Shown one piece after another: positions 1-7,943 of a stretch of DNA of 10,755 nt. Source of the DNA: Glomus cerebriforme (lineage: Eukaryota; Glomeromycota; Glomeromycetes; Glomerales; Glomeraceae); assembly GCA_003550305.1 (NCBI GenBank), contig QKYT01000079.1, forward strand, positions 185,945 to 196,699. Direction: 5' to 3'. A program made the position numbers and the translations under genes. The stretch's first letter is position 1. Each line of letters starts with the position of its first letter. The notes beneath the pieces are model-generated. The model saw only the letters and a list, made by a program, of their open reading frames with translations. It did no database searches and was not told where the DNA came from.

Positions 1-233
1 CTTGTATTAGGTTTCTTTCTTTCTTAACTTTTTATTTTATTTTATTTAGATAAACAAGATGAATGGATACCTTTAGCACAAAATTATTATCATTCCATAT
101 GTTTGATCTTCTATTTTTTGGTCTATTCACTTCAACTTTCTATCAAGGTAAATGTTATATTTGCTTAGTAAACAGTAATGATTTTATTATTTCATTTATT
201 TAAAACTAACATTCTTTTTTATTATTATTATAG
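1..233 (+). pseudogene. Exon-intron block, copy 1 (frame broken)
   Basis: A T-rich tract ending TTTAG at 49 precedes an exon-like segment 50-147 ending CTATCAAG, then an 86-bp intron (148-233: GTAAAT donor, ACTAAC branch-point-like sequence at 205-210, TAG acceptor). The segment is closely similar to 706-801. Relative to that copy it has a 3-nt indel and a 1-nt deletion in the ATATGTxTGATCTT region that shifts the frame. With the shift it would read DKQDEWIPLAQ...SICL, then LLFFGLFTS in the other frame. The family is not recognised. Confidence 0.5.
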
Positions 234-234
234 G

Positions 235-307
235 GTGTGAGGAGTTTGCAGTGAGGCCATACTGCTTGTATTATAAGCAAAATGGTCTTATCACAAACTT
301 CTCACAC
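235..307 (+). other. 73-nt extended stem-loop
   Basis: Arms 235-248 and 294-307 pair at all 14 positions (one G-U). After a 2x2 mismatch, 251-260 pairs with 282-291 (10 positions, three G-U). After another 2x2 mismatch, 263-269 pairs with 273-279 (one G-U), closing a 3-nt loop. That is 31 of 35 possible pairs. All five wobble positions have G on the 5' arm and T on the 3' arm, which favours folding of the plus-strand RNA. It begins two bases after the intron acceptor at 233. It could be a small-RNA precursor, a MITE-like insertion, or a structured exon start. Confidence 0.55.
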
Positions 308-400
308 AGATTAGATTATTCTCCTTTTAAACATATTTTTGGCTTTATTTTTTTTTAGTTTCTCATGATTTTTTTTCTTTTTTTTTCTTAATTTATTTGC

Positions 401-680
401 TTAGATAAACAAGGGATGGGTGATTCCCTTGTATTAGACTTCTTTTTTAGTTAAAAGCAAAAGATGGGTGATTCTCTTGTATTAGATTTCTTTTTTTAGT
501 TAAAAACAAGAGATGGGTGATTCTCTTGTATTAGATTTCTTTTTTTAGTTAAAAACAAGGGATGGGTGATTCCCTTGTATTAGGCTTTTTTTTAGTTAAA
601 AACAAGGGATGGGTGATCCCTTTGTATTAGAAATTTTTTTATTTAAAACAAGGAGATGGGTAATTCTCTTGTTATTAGAT
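401..680 (+). repeat. Tandem array of six ~48-bp hairpin units
   Basis: Six units with hairpin starts at 409, 457, 506, 555, 602 and 648 (spacing 48, 49, 49, 47, 46). Each has ACAAG(G/A)GA, the loop TGGGTGAT and TC(C/T)CTTGT, followed by ATTAG, a T-rich run and usually TTTTAG plus TTAAAA. Copies at 409-432, 506-529 and 555-578 form perfect 8-bp stems; the others have one mismatch, slip or bulge. The window's first bases (CTTGTATTAG) match the unit end, so a similar array probably lies just left of the window. Confidence 0.8.
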
Positions 681-705
681 TTCTTAACTTTTTTATTTCA
701 TTTAG

Positions 706-801
706 TCAAACAAGATGATGAACACTTTTGGCAAGATTCTTATAATTCCATATGTCTGGATCTTTTATTTTTTGGTCTATTCACTTCAGCTCTCTATCAA
801 G
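706..801 (+). other. Exon-intron block, copy 2 (open exon)
   Basis: A 96-nt exon-like segment between a T-rich TTTAG (AG at 704-705) and donor GTAAAT at 802. It is open in the frame KQDDEHFWQDSYNSICL...LLFFGLFTSALYQG. The following 85-bp intron (802-886) has TACTAAC at 858-864 and acceptor TTATAG. Across the splice the frame reads YQGL and stops at 892-894. It may be the last coding exon of a small gene whose earlier exons are not identified. The hydrophobic LLFFGLF stretch is too short to call a membrane helix with confidence. No product is assigned. Confidence 0.4.
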
Positions 802-1433
802 GTAAATGTTATATTTACTTAACTTTAAATATATTAAATAATAAATTCATTGCTATTTACTAACATTCTTTTTATTATTATTATAGGCCTTTGAAGTAAA
901 TTGTTATTGAAGAAATTACAATGAGTCTAGAGCAAAAATTAATCTAAATACAAGAAAAATCATTTATAATTTTTTATAATTAATACCCAGATCCAAGCAT
1001 GGCCACATGAAAAAAAAATTTTCTTTCTTTGAATAATCAATTATTTTTTTTTTCAATTACTTATGGATTTACATTCTGTTCTTATTTTATTGGTCAGAAT
1101 GTTGAGAAATTTTGCATTAACAACAAGAGAAAAAAAATTCACCAATTTAAAATTATAAAAAAACTAAGGTTTCAAAAAAAAAATATTTATTATATTTTAT
1201 TATTTTGGACAATAAAATCAACACTGCAATCCTGAAACATTTTCTTAGATTATAATAAACACATATTATACAGTATGTCAGTTATATTCAAGTTTGTTAT
1301 ATAGTTCTCAATTAAAAATATAAAAATATATTACATCTTAAATTAATTAATATGGAAATATTTAAAAGAAAAAGACAGCTGATATAGCTGTTTTAAAAAT
1401 ATGGGTATATAGCAAATAGTGTATGGTTGACAC

Positions 1434-1467
1434 TGTATGTATTGTATGGTATGTATGGTATGTATTG
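1434..1467 (+). repeat. Short GTATG-type degenerate tandem repeat
   Basis: About 34 bp built of TGTAT/GTATG steps with period near 8-13 bp, lying in gene-free AT-rich DNA. Probably a minor microsatellite. Confidence 0.5.
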
Positions 1468-1946
1468 TTCAATATGCTACTTCAAAATTTAAACTTAGCC
1501 AGAATTATGCAAAATCATGTTATCTGAATCATTTGCTTGAGAACATATAAATGCTGTTTTCTCATAGGGCTCCGATCAATTTCAGTAAATACCAAACCGA
1601 TTGGTTAGTTGTTTTCAGAGAAGAAAAAATTTGATTCAGATGCATTCAAAGCTTTTTCAAGTTGTCCAGTATTAGCTGTTTTAACTTTTTTTGTTAAAAG
1701 CATATTTAATAAAAAAAAAAATCAAAGATCTATTTATTAATATAAAAATTATGCACACAAATTTTTCATAGTCTCAAATTGTCAATTTCATAGTAAAATC
1801 AGCACTACTTTGAGCTGATAAAACTTTTTAATATTAATTTTTATAAAAAATCCACTAATAATTAGATAGTAGAGGTTTCGCACTGTAAAAAGTGTGTTTT
1901 TTAAATAAACTAGTGATTAATAAACTATAGTTTAATAGACTGCCAT

Positions 1947-1992
1947 TTTTCCATTTGGAAAATCATTGAATTATACTAGCTGAAATGATTTT
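1947..1992. repeat. Two overlapping inverted repeats
   Basis: TTTTCCA (1947-1953) pairs with TGGAAAA (1956-1962), and AAAATCATT (1959-1967) pairs with AATGATTTT (1984-1992). The two stems share bases 1959-1962, so only one can form fully at a time. In AT-rich DNA this may be chance. Confidence 0.4.
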
Positions 1993-2405
1993 CTGCTATT
2001 CATCCATTTTAATTGTAAACTATATTAATTAATGATGGCATAATATTAAGGAATTATTTTCTGGCTCTCCTCAATTTTATTAATTAAAAAAGTTTGATTT
2101 GATTAAGAAATCGTATTTCAAGGTTTCATTAAAGTTGAATAAAAAATATGTTTGAAAAATGAGAGACATTATACGATTCATCTTGATCAATATAGACAAA
2201 AAAATAAACAACTTTTGCTGAATTTCTTTTACTGATTTTAATCAAAACTACTGATCATAAAATTATTTTCATTTGGTAATAAAAAATTCATTTTTACGCT
2301 ACTAATGAGAAATTATTACAACACATCATTTCTTTTAAAAGTTTCTAATTTTAAGCGTTGGAAATTTTATGTCTAAAATTCACTCATAATTTTTATAACA
2401 AAACT

Positions 2406-2445
2406 AGGCGTAACCCATCGCGTGCGCCGGGAATAGGACTTGCCA
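2406..2445. other. Abrupt CpG-rich patch, possible transposon fragment
   Basis: About 40 bp with five CpG dinucleotides between 2409 and 2429, inside very AT-rich sequence. The overlapping open frame contains TRRNPSRAPGIGLAMF, then low-complexity Ile/Tyr. Composition unlike its surroundings suggests a piece of a dispersed repeat or transposable element, and 2620-2680 has a second, weaker patch of this kind. Source not recognised. Confidence 0.35.
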
Positions 2446-2555
2446 TGTTTATATTTTATATTATTATTTGCTATATAATAGGCCTAGATTTTTACTATAT
2501 TATGATGAGGTTAAAAGAAAATAGATGTAATTTTATAATTATCTACTACTATTAA

Positions 2556-3770
2556 TTAGTATTAATAAAATATCAAATTAAAAAATGATTTTTTTTCACA
2601 TTAGTAATCAACACAAATTTGCCGATCAAAAGGTCTTAACTTTTAAGTATAGATCAGGCACAGATCCGTCACATGCCGCACAATTTAAAGACTATTTATA
2701 CAGGCTAATCTAAACGTTAGGTTCCACAGGAATTTTTTTATTAAAGAATATAGATATAGATATATAATGATGATAAAAAACTACTACTATATATCTCAGA
2801 ACAAATAACAAATGAGTGATTAATTTTTTAAGATATCATCAAATTACATATATTAAGCACTTTTCTATGATTTGAAGTATTAATTAATCAAAGATAATTA
2901 GCCTGAACATATGCAGTATTTAAATCAGGCTTTAAATATTTAAAATAATCTTTACTTTACTATTATGTCTTTGCAGAAAGTTGTTTTAGGCTTTTACAAA
3001 TATTGTTGCATATTGGTTTAGGGAAGCAAAAAATTAACCAAAATTATTTGGTAATACTAGATAATTATGTTAATTTCAACCAAAATTAGCAATACTTAAT
3101 ACTTGGGTAATCATCGTTTACCAAAACTTACATTATATATAATTATATAATAAACCTTCAATCCTGACAATTTAAAGTAAACGTAATGTAAGTCAGAACT
3201 ATAGTACTGGCCAATATTACATTCAAATTATGAAATTATACGTCATTTGTCATTTATCAAAAATGGGAAAGTTTTTTCATGATAAGTATTATATTTATTA
3301 TATCAACTCCAGAATATGACACTACAAATTGGACAATTAAAGTACTTGCAAAAAGTTATAAATTGACAATAAATAAAACATCTGAAATATGCATGCTTAA
3401 TTATGAAGAAAGTGAACTTCAACAATAAAGTTGCCGCATACCAGCCTCATCTAGTAAAATACTTTATATTATAGATCAAAATCATTTTAATGTATTTTAT
3501 TCAATTACAAACTGATTTATTTATGTAAAGAAAAATTTACATGTTACTACTCTATAATCAGTGTTGAACAAAACTATATATCAAAAGAAATATTTACTCT
3601 ATATAATTGCTATATTTGTTAAATTTTCACGAAATAAAATAAAAATATTTAAAAAAAGAAATTTAACTATATAATTACAATAATTTTTGTTATTTAATCT
3701 AGTAATTATTTTAATAAATTCTTTAAATTGATAAAATAAATAACAATTCATTCCGGCTCTATCCTTTCCT
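2556..3770. other. AT-rich spacer downstream of the repeat gene
   Basis: No open frame of useful length and no recognisable protein. It presumably includes the 3' UTR of the minus-strand gene just left of 3771; AATAAA in minus orientation lies at 3521-3516, but such hexamers are common by chance here. Two short inverted repeats occur: AGCCTGA/TCAGGCT (2900-2931) and the one at 3126-3193. Confidence 0.45.
3126..3193. repeat. 10-bp inverted repeat ACTTACATTA / TAATGTAAGT
   Basis: Perfect 10-bp arms at 3126-3135 and 3184-3193 enclose 48 bp. Small non-autonomous element ends, or chance in low-complexity DNA; no target-site duplication is evident to me. Confidence 0.35.
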
Positions 3771-4640
3771 TCAGTTATTATCATCATCGGTAAATTCTGA
3801 AAGATTTTTTACAAATGGATTAAGTAATCGAGATGTATAAATAGCTTGGGGATGATTATTTAATTTGCTAGCTTTATTTTTATTTCTATATTTTTCCGCT
3901 TCTTTGAATTGCTTTTCAATTTCAACATCACGTTCTACTTCAGTTGTCTCATTTGTTGGACTTGTTGGACATGAATTATAAAATAACTTAATTAATTCTT
4001 CTATATCAGTAGCACTTAATCTATTGGCTGGATTTGAATCCAAACACTTTTTCATCAAGTCAATATAACACATGGGTATTTCCGACTCATTCAATTCAGG
4101 TCTGAGTCCCTTGCATATATTTAATGCTAGATTATGATCATGTGCATGATTAACAAAAGGTTGTCTTCCAGTCGCTACAAAATACATAATCATACCAAAG
4201 CTATATATATCTGCCGCTTGAGTATAAGGTTTTCCCCTCAATACTTCAGGTGCCACATATGGCATTACTCCATAAATTTTTGTTTCATCTGTATCACTAA
4301 CTTCTCCATTTAATCCAATATCTGAAATATATATATTAGTATTTGAAACGACCCAATAAACCTCCTTAACTAATATATTTCCTGTATGAAAATTACAATG
4401 GACCATCTCTCTTTGGTGTATGTCTTTAAGATCACTAATAATATTGTCTAATACCTTCAATTTAATATTCCAATTAAAATTTTTATAATTATTGTTATTA
4501 TGTATCCAATAATCAAAGTTTCTACCTTTTGCATATTGAAGAATAATAATATAATCTTTTGTAGTCGGATTCTGAGATATTCCATATATTTTAAGAGCTT
4601 TACTGGAATCTTCAAAATTATTAATTGAATATTCTTTGAT
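3771..4640 (-). other. Exon 7: unit 6 beta4-beta5, single kinase C-lobe and family tail
   Basis: Encodes 289 aa plus stop. It starts IKEYSINNFE and runs through KIYGISQNPTTKDYIIILQYAKG, the only copy in which beta5 continues into a real hinge. It then has HCNFHTGNILV (catalytic loop with Asn for Asp), SDIGL, YVAPEVLRGKPYTQAADIYSFGM, GLRPEL, YIDLMKKCLDSNPANR and a Lys/Glu-rich tail ending TDDDNN. The normal family sequence at the catalytic loop is HCDFHDGN, so both the Asp and the second acidic residue are changed. The rest of the fold is well kept. Confidence 0.8.
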
Positions 4641-7600
4641 CTAAAAATAATAATTATTATTATTAATGTTGTTGTTAAAATAAAAATATTCAAAATTCAT
4701 AAAGAAATTTTCATACCTTGTCTAGAAATTCATCAGAAATATTTTGAGAGTTATGTAGACATTTTAAGGCAACTTGTTCATTCGATGCTCTTGCCCATTT
4801 CTCTTTATTCTTTTTATAATATAATGGACCATCCTCCCATATTGCTGAATATACTGTAGCAAAACCACCTTTGCCTATTTCTTTAATATTTATAAATTGA
4901 TCATACGGTATCCATTCAAATACTGCATCTACGTTAAAATGAAAATTGATTTTTAATTGCATTTCTTGAATTAAATTATCAATATTTTCATTTCCACTCC
5001 AATTTGTAAAATTGATTATTTGACATCGATTACACCACTTATAACATATATCTGCATACTTTTTACTACATTTTTCGCAATAATTTTCACAATATTTTTC
5101 TTCAAGAACCAAAATATAATTATTTGTATTCGGATTTTGAGATATTCCATATATTTTAATATTATTGCTGCTAGTGTTTATTGAATATTCTTTGACCTAC
5201 ATTTATAAAAAAAAAAATTATTATCATTATTAAAATCATTTTAAATTAAAATTCATAAGAAATATCATGCATACCTGATTTAAAAATTCTTTAATATTAT
5301 TTTGTGAATCAGATAAACACTTTAAAGCAACTGTTATATTTGAATCTCTTGTATATTCCCTTTTATCATTTAAACTATAACATAATGGACCACTCTTCCA
5401 TTTTACTGAATATATTGTAGCAGTATTACTTTTACCTATTTTTTTAATACGATTAAATTGACTGTATGGTATCCATTCAAATACTATATCAGTTGGACCA
5501 CTAACTTTTAATTGCATTTCTTGAATAAAATAATTAATTTGTTCATTTCCACTTGTCCAGTGTGAAAAATTATTTTTTAAAATTTCAATTTGACATGGTT
5601 CGCACCATTTATAACCATCTTTATATGGTTTATCACAATTTATACAATATTGTTCCCCATATTGATTTCCAAGAACCATAATATATTTTTTTGTATCCGG
5701 ATCTCTAGATATTCCATATATTTTAATTTTATTATCTAAATAATTAATTGAATATATCTTAACCTATTTGAAACAAATAAAAAATTATTATTATTACAAT
5801 TAATAATACATGTATTTTAAAATTAAAATTTTTATAAAGAAATTTCATACCTTATTTAAAAATACATCAACCACATCCTGGGAATTATCTAAACACTTTA
5901 AAGCAAATATCATATCTGGACTCCTCTCATATTTCTTTGCATCCGTGTCATAATATAATGGACCATCCTTCCATTTTGCTGAATATACTGTAGAAAATCC
6001 ACCTTTTCCTATTTCGTTAATATCACTAAAATGATTAAATGGTATCCATTCAAATACTAAATCTTTTGGACTACTGACTTTTAATTGCATTTCTTGTACA
6101 AACTTATCAATTTTTTCGTTCACACTATTATAATCATCTTTCAAATAATTTATTTGACATGGTTTACACCACTTATACATATTTGAATACTTTTTACCAC
6201 ATTTTTCACAATATTTTTCATAATAATTATTTTCAAAGACCATAATATAGTCTTTTGTTTCTGGATCTTGGGAAATTCCATATATATTAAGAATAGTACT
6301 ATTAAAGCTTATCGAATATTCATTGATCTATGTTAAGATACAAAAAAAGAAAAGAAGTTATTAATAAATTAAATTAAATTTTAAATTAAATATTCAAAAC
6401 GAAAATTCAATACCTCATTTAAAAAGTCATCAATCAAATTTTCTGAACCAACTAAATATTTTAAGGCAAATGTTTTATTTGGATGCCTTACATATTTCTT
6501 TGTACTTGTTACATACTTTAGTGGACCATCCATCCATTTTGCTGTATATACTGTAGCAAAAACTTTTGTTCTTTCATTAAACTGATCATATGGTACCCAT
6601 TCAAATACTATATCCTTTGGATTATTGATTGCTGAAAGCATTTCTTGAATTAAATCATTAATCTTTTCATTCTCATAGGTAATATTTTCTTTTAAATGGT
6701 TTATTTGACATAGCTTACACCATTTAAACACATTTGTATTTGTATATGTTTTACCACAACTTGTGCAGTATTTTTCGTAATATTTATTTTCAAAAACCAG
6801 AATATAATCCTTTGTATCCGGGTTTTGAGAAATTCCATATACATTAAGAATATTACTGTAAAGGTTTATTGAATATCCTCTGATCTATTAAAACATAAAA
6901 GATAAAAATTATTATTATTATTATTTTTAAAGAAAAAAAATGATCCAAGTTATTTAAATTTTAAAATTCATACCTCATTTAGGAATTCATCAGGCACATT
7001 TTGTGAGTTATTAAAAAATTTCAAAGCAAATACCCTATTTGGATACCTTTCATATTTCTTTGCATTTGTATCATACTTTAATGGACCATCCTTCCATATT
7101 GCTGAACACATTGGTGTAAAACCTATTCCTAATTCTTCAATATTATTAAATTTGTCGTATGGTATCCATTCAAATACTATATCCTTTGGACTATTAATTT
7201 TTGATTGCATTTCTTGAATTATTTTATCAATTTTTTCATTTCCAGTAGAATAATTTATAACAAATTTTTTAAAATAATCTATTTGACATGGTCTACACCA
7301 TTTATACTGTTTATTTTCATACATTTTACCACATTTTACACAATATCCTTTAAAATACTCTTCAAAGTATTTATTATTAAGAACCATAAGATAATCTTTT
7401 GTATCAGGTTTTTGAGATATTCCATATATATTAAGATCCATATACCACTTTACTGAATATTCTATATCCTACAGTATATATAATAATAATTAATATTATG
7501 TTAAAAAACAAGTATTTAAAAATAGATTTATAAAAATTTATTACCTCATCGTTTAGATTCACATTTTGTGAAACATCCAAACATTTTAAAACAACAGTTC

Positions 7601-7943
7601 TGTTTGAATCTCTTACGTATTTCTTTTTACTCCAATACAATGGACCATTCTTCCATATAGCCAAATATACTGTGGCGGAACCATCTTTACCCGTTTCTTT
7701 AATACTAAATTGATCGTATGGGATCCATTCAAACATTGCGTCATTCGGATCATTGATTCTTAATTGTACTTTACGAATTAAATTATCGACTTTTTCATTT
7801 CCGCTAGCCCAATTTGCAAAATTATCTTTTAATATATTAATTTGACATGATTTACACCATTTATACTGTTCATATGTATACATATCTCCGCATGTCATAC
7901 ATTTGTTTGTTAATTTTCTGTAAGATCTACGAACTTTCTTCAT
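3771..7943 (-). CDS. Multi-unit zinc-ribbon / kinase-like protein, seven exons (predicted pseudokinase)
   Basis: Spliced model on the minus strand: exons 7943-7545, 7468-6974, 6884-6414, 6327-5851, 5763-5275, 5196-4717 and 4640-3771 (stop TGA 3773-3771). Every exon length is a multiple of three and every junction is phase 0; the sum is 3681 nt, or 1226 aa. Residues 1-971 are six tandem half-modules, each with a CxxC...WCxxCQ ribbon, an acidic helix (NEKIDxLIQEMQ), the linker FEWIPYDQF, a kinase N-lobe with ALK lysine, and YSIN...IYGISQNPDTKDYI. Residues 972-1226 are the single C-lobe: HCNFHTGN (1018-1025, HRD Asp replaced by Asn), DIG (1044-1046), APE (1067-1069), DIYSFG (from 1081), then a charged tail ending in HPQAIYTSRLLNPF. 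The first ATG has an A-rich context. Family known: TKL-like kinases strongly expanded in Rhizophagus. Inferred: a catalytically weak or dead scaffold or signalling protein, probably cytosolic, since no signal peptide or membrane segment is visible. Alternative: a chain of separate truncated copies with one complete gene at the end. Confidence 0.72.
4717..5196 (-). repeat. Exon 6: end of unit 5 fused to unit 6
   Basis: Encodes 160 aa. It starts VKEYSINTSS and continues KIYGISQNPNTNNYILVL into EEKYCENYC, then CEKCSKKY and WCNRCQI. The linker is FEWIPYDQF. The glycine loop is intact (GKGGFATV, aa 885-892) and the beta3 lysine is aa 922 in VALKCL. This N-lobe pairs with the only C-lobe. It ends FLDK, then donor GTATGA, so the expected alphaC Glu (aa 937) is Lys. 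Confidence 0.75.
5275..5763 (-). repeat. Exon 5: end of unit 4 fused to unit 5
   Basis: Encodes 163 aa. It starts VKIYSINYLD and continues KIYGISRDPDTKKYIMVL into GNQYGEQYC, then CINCDKPY and WCEPCQI. The linker is FEWIPYSQF. The glycine loop is altered (KIGKSNTATIYSVKW). VALKCL keeps the lysine. It ends FLNQ, then donor GTATGC. Confidence 0.75.
5851..6327 (-). repeat. Exon 4: end of unit 3 fused to unit 4
   Basis: Encodes 159 aa. It starts INEYSISFNS and goes through NIYGISQDPETKDYIMVF into ENNYYEKYC, then CEKCGKKY and WCKPCQI. The linker is FEWIPFNHF. This is one of two copies with an intact glycine loop (EIGKGGFSTVYSAKW), with FALKCL behind it. It ends FLNK, then donor GTATGA; Lys replaces the Glu found at this alphaC position in units 1-3. 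Confidence 0.75.
6414..6884 (-). repeat. Exon 3: end of unit 2 fused to unit 3
   Basis: Encodes 157 aa, the shortest internal exon. It starts IRGYSINLYS, passes NVYGISQNPDTKDYILVF and runs directly into ENKYYEKYC, then CTSCGKTY and WCKLCQI. The linker is FEWVPYDQF. The glycine-rich loop is missing: FNERTK joins directly to VFATVYTAKW, a deletion of about four residues. FALKYL keeps the lysine. It ends FLNE, then donor GTATTG. The position before FKW is GTG (Val), not a start codon, so the reading frame depends on splicing from exon 2. Confidence 0.73.
6974..7468 (-). repeat. Exon 2: end of unit 1 fused in frame to unit 2
   Basis: Encodes 165 aa. It begins after acceptor TGTAG with DIEYSVKWY and runs through IYGISQKPDTKDYLMVL (beta4-beta5 of unit 1) straight into NNKYFEEYF and the next ribbon, CVKCGKMY...WCRPCQI. 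The linker is FEWIPYDKF. The glycine loop is damaged: LGIGFTPMCSAIW is one residue short and lacks the second half of the loop, but FALKFF keeps the lysine. It ends FLNE, then donor GTATGA. Confidence 0.75.
7545..7943 (-). repeat. Exon 1: unit 1 ribbon + kinase N-lobe start
   Basis: Encodes aa 1-133 and carries the only ATG-initiated N terminus (MKKVRRSYRKL). The ribbon is CMTCGDMY followed by WCKSCQI, so all four cysteines are present. The linker reads FEWIPYDQF. The glycine loop is altered (TGKDGSATVY in place of IGKGGFATVY), and the beta3 lysine is kept in VVLKCL. The exon ends LNDE, then donor GTAATA. This copy differs most from the others before the first cysteine, as expected if it keeps the original protein start while copies 2-6 were spliced onto the end of a preceding unit. 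Confidence 0.75.

Larger units (their letters stand above)
895..2340. other. AT-rich spacer without a recognisable gene
   Basis: Stops are dense in all frames, and the one open stretch (1029-1235) is low-complexity Lys/Ile/Phe. Visible items are small. ACAGCT/AGCTGT forms an inverted repeat at 1375-1391. A more mixed-composition patch near 1570-1610 contains AACC-GATT-GGTT and could be a fragment of a dispersed repeat. Overlapping inverted repeats lie at 1947-1992. Confidence 0.5.
4641..7544 (-). other. Six small phase-0 introns of the repeat gene
   Basis: Introns (minus strand) are 7544-7469 (76 bp), 6973-6885 (89), 6413-6328 (86), 5850-5764 (87), 5274-5197 (78) and 4716-4641 (76). All begin GTA and end TAG, and most contain ATT runs near the 3' side. 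They occupy the same position in each unit, after the alphaC codon before YSIN, as expected if the intron was copied together with the exon. Boundaries were chosen because they restore repeat homology on both sides. Confidence 0.75.

Noticed and set aside
235..307. tRNA gene
   Set aside because: The length fits, but the fold is one long hairpin, with no cloverleaf arms or TTC/A-box and B-box pattern.
401..680. CRISPR-like array
   Set aside because: The units are contiguous with no unique spacers, carry T-rich tracts, and the genome is eukaryotic.
1029..1235. Plus-strand 68-codon open frame
   Set aside because: Low-complexity Lys/Ile/Phe sequence, no family features; expected by chance in AT-rich DNA.
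2358..2555. Plus-strand 65-codon open frame
   Set aside because: Only the part over the CpG-rich patch looks non-random; the rest is Ile/Tyr low complexity. Kept as a composition anomaly, not as a gene.
3516..3521. Polyadenylation signal AATAAA (minus) for the repeat gene
   Set aside because: The hexamer is too common in this composition to call; mentioned only in the spacer entry.
3599..3787. Minus-strand open frame over the 3' end of the gene
   Set aside because: It overlaps the tail in another frame and extends into AT-rich 3' flank; low complexity, no homology pattern.
7205..7456. Plus-strand open frame of 83 codons
   Set aside because: It lies antisense inside exon 2 of the repeat gene and is Phe/Ile-rich, the expected shadow of the conserved minus-strand coding frame.
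3771..7943. Reading each unit as a separate small gene
   Set aside because: Most apparent starts are non-ATG codons or lie inside the conserved DYIMVL strand, units lack stops except in introns, and equivalent GT/AG sites join them in frame. Kept as the main alternative.
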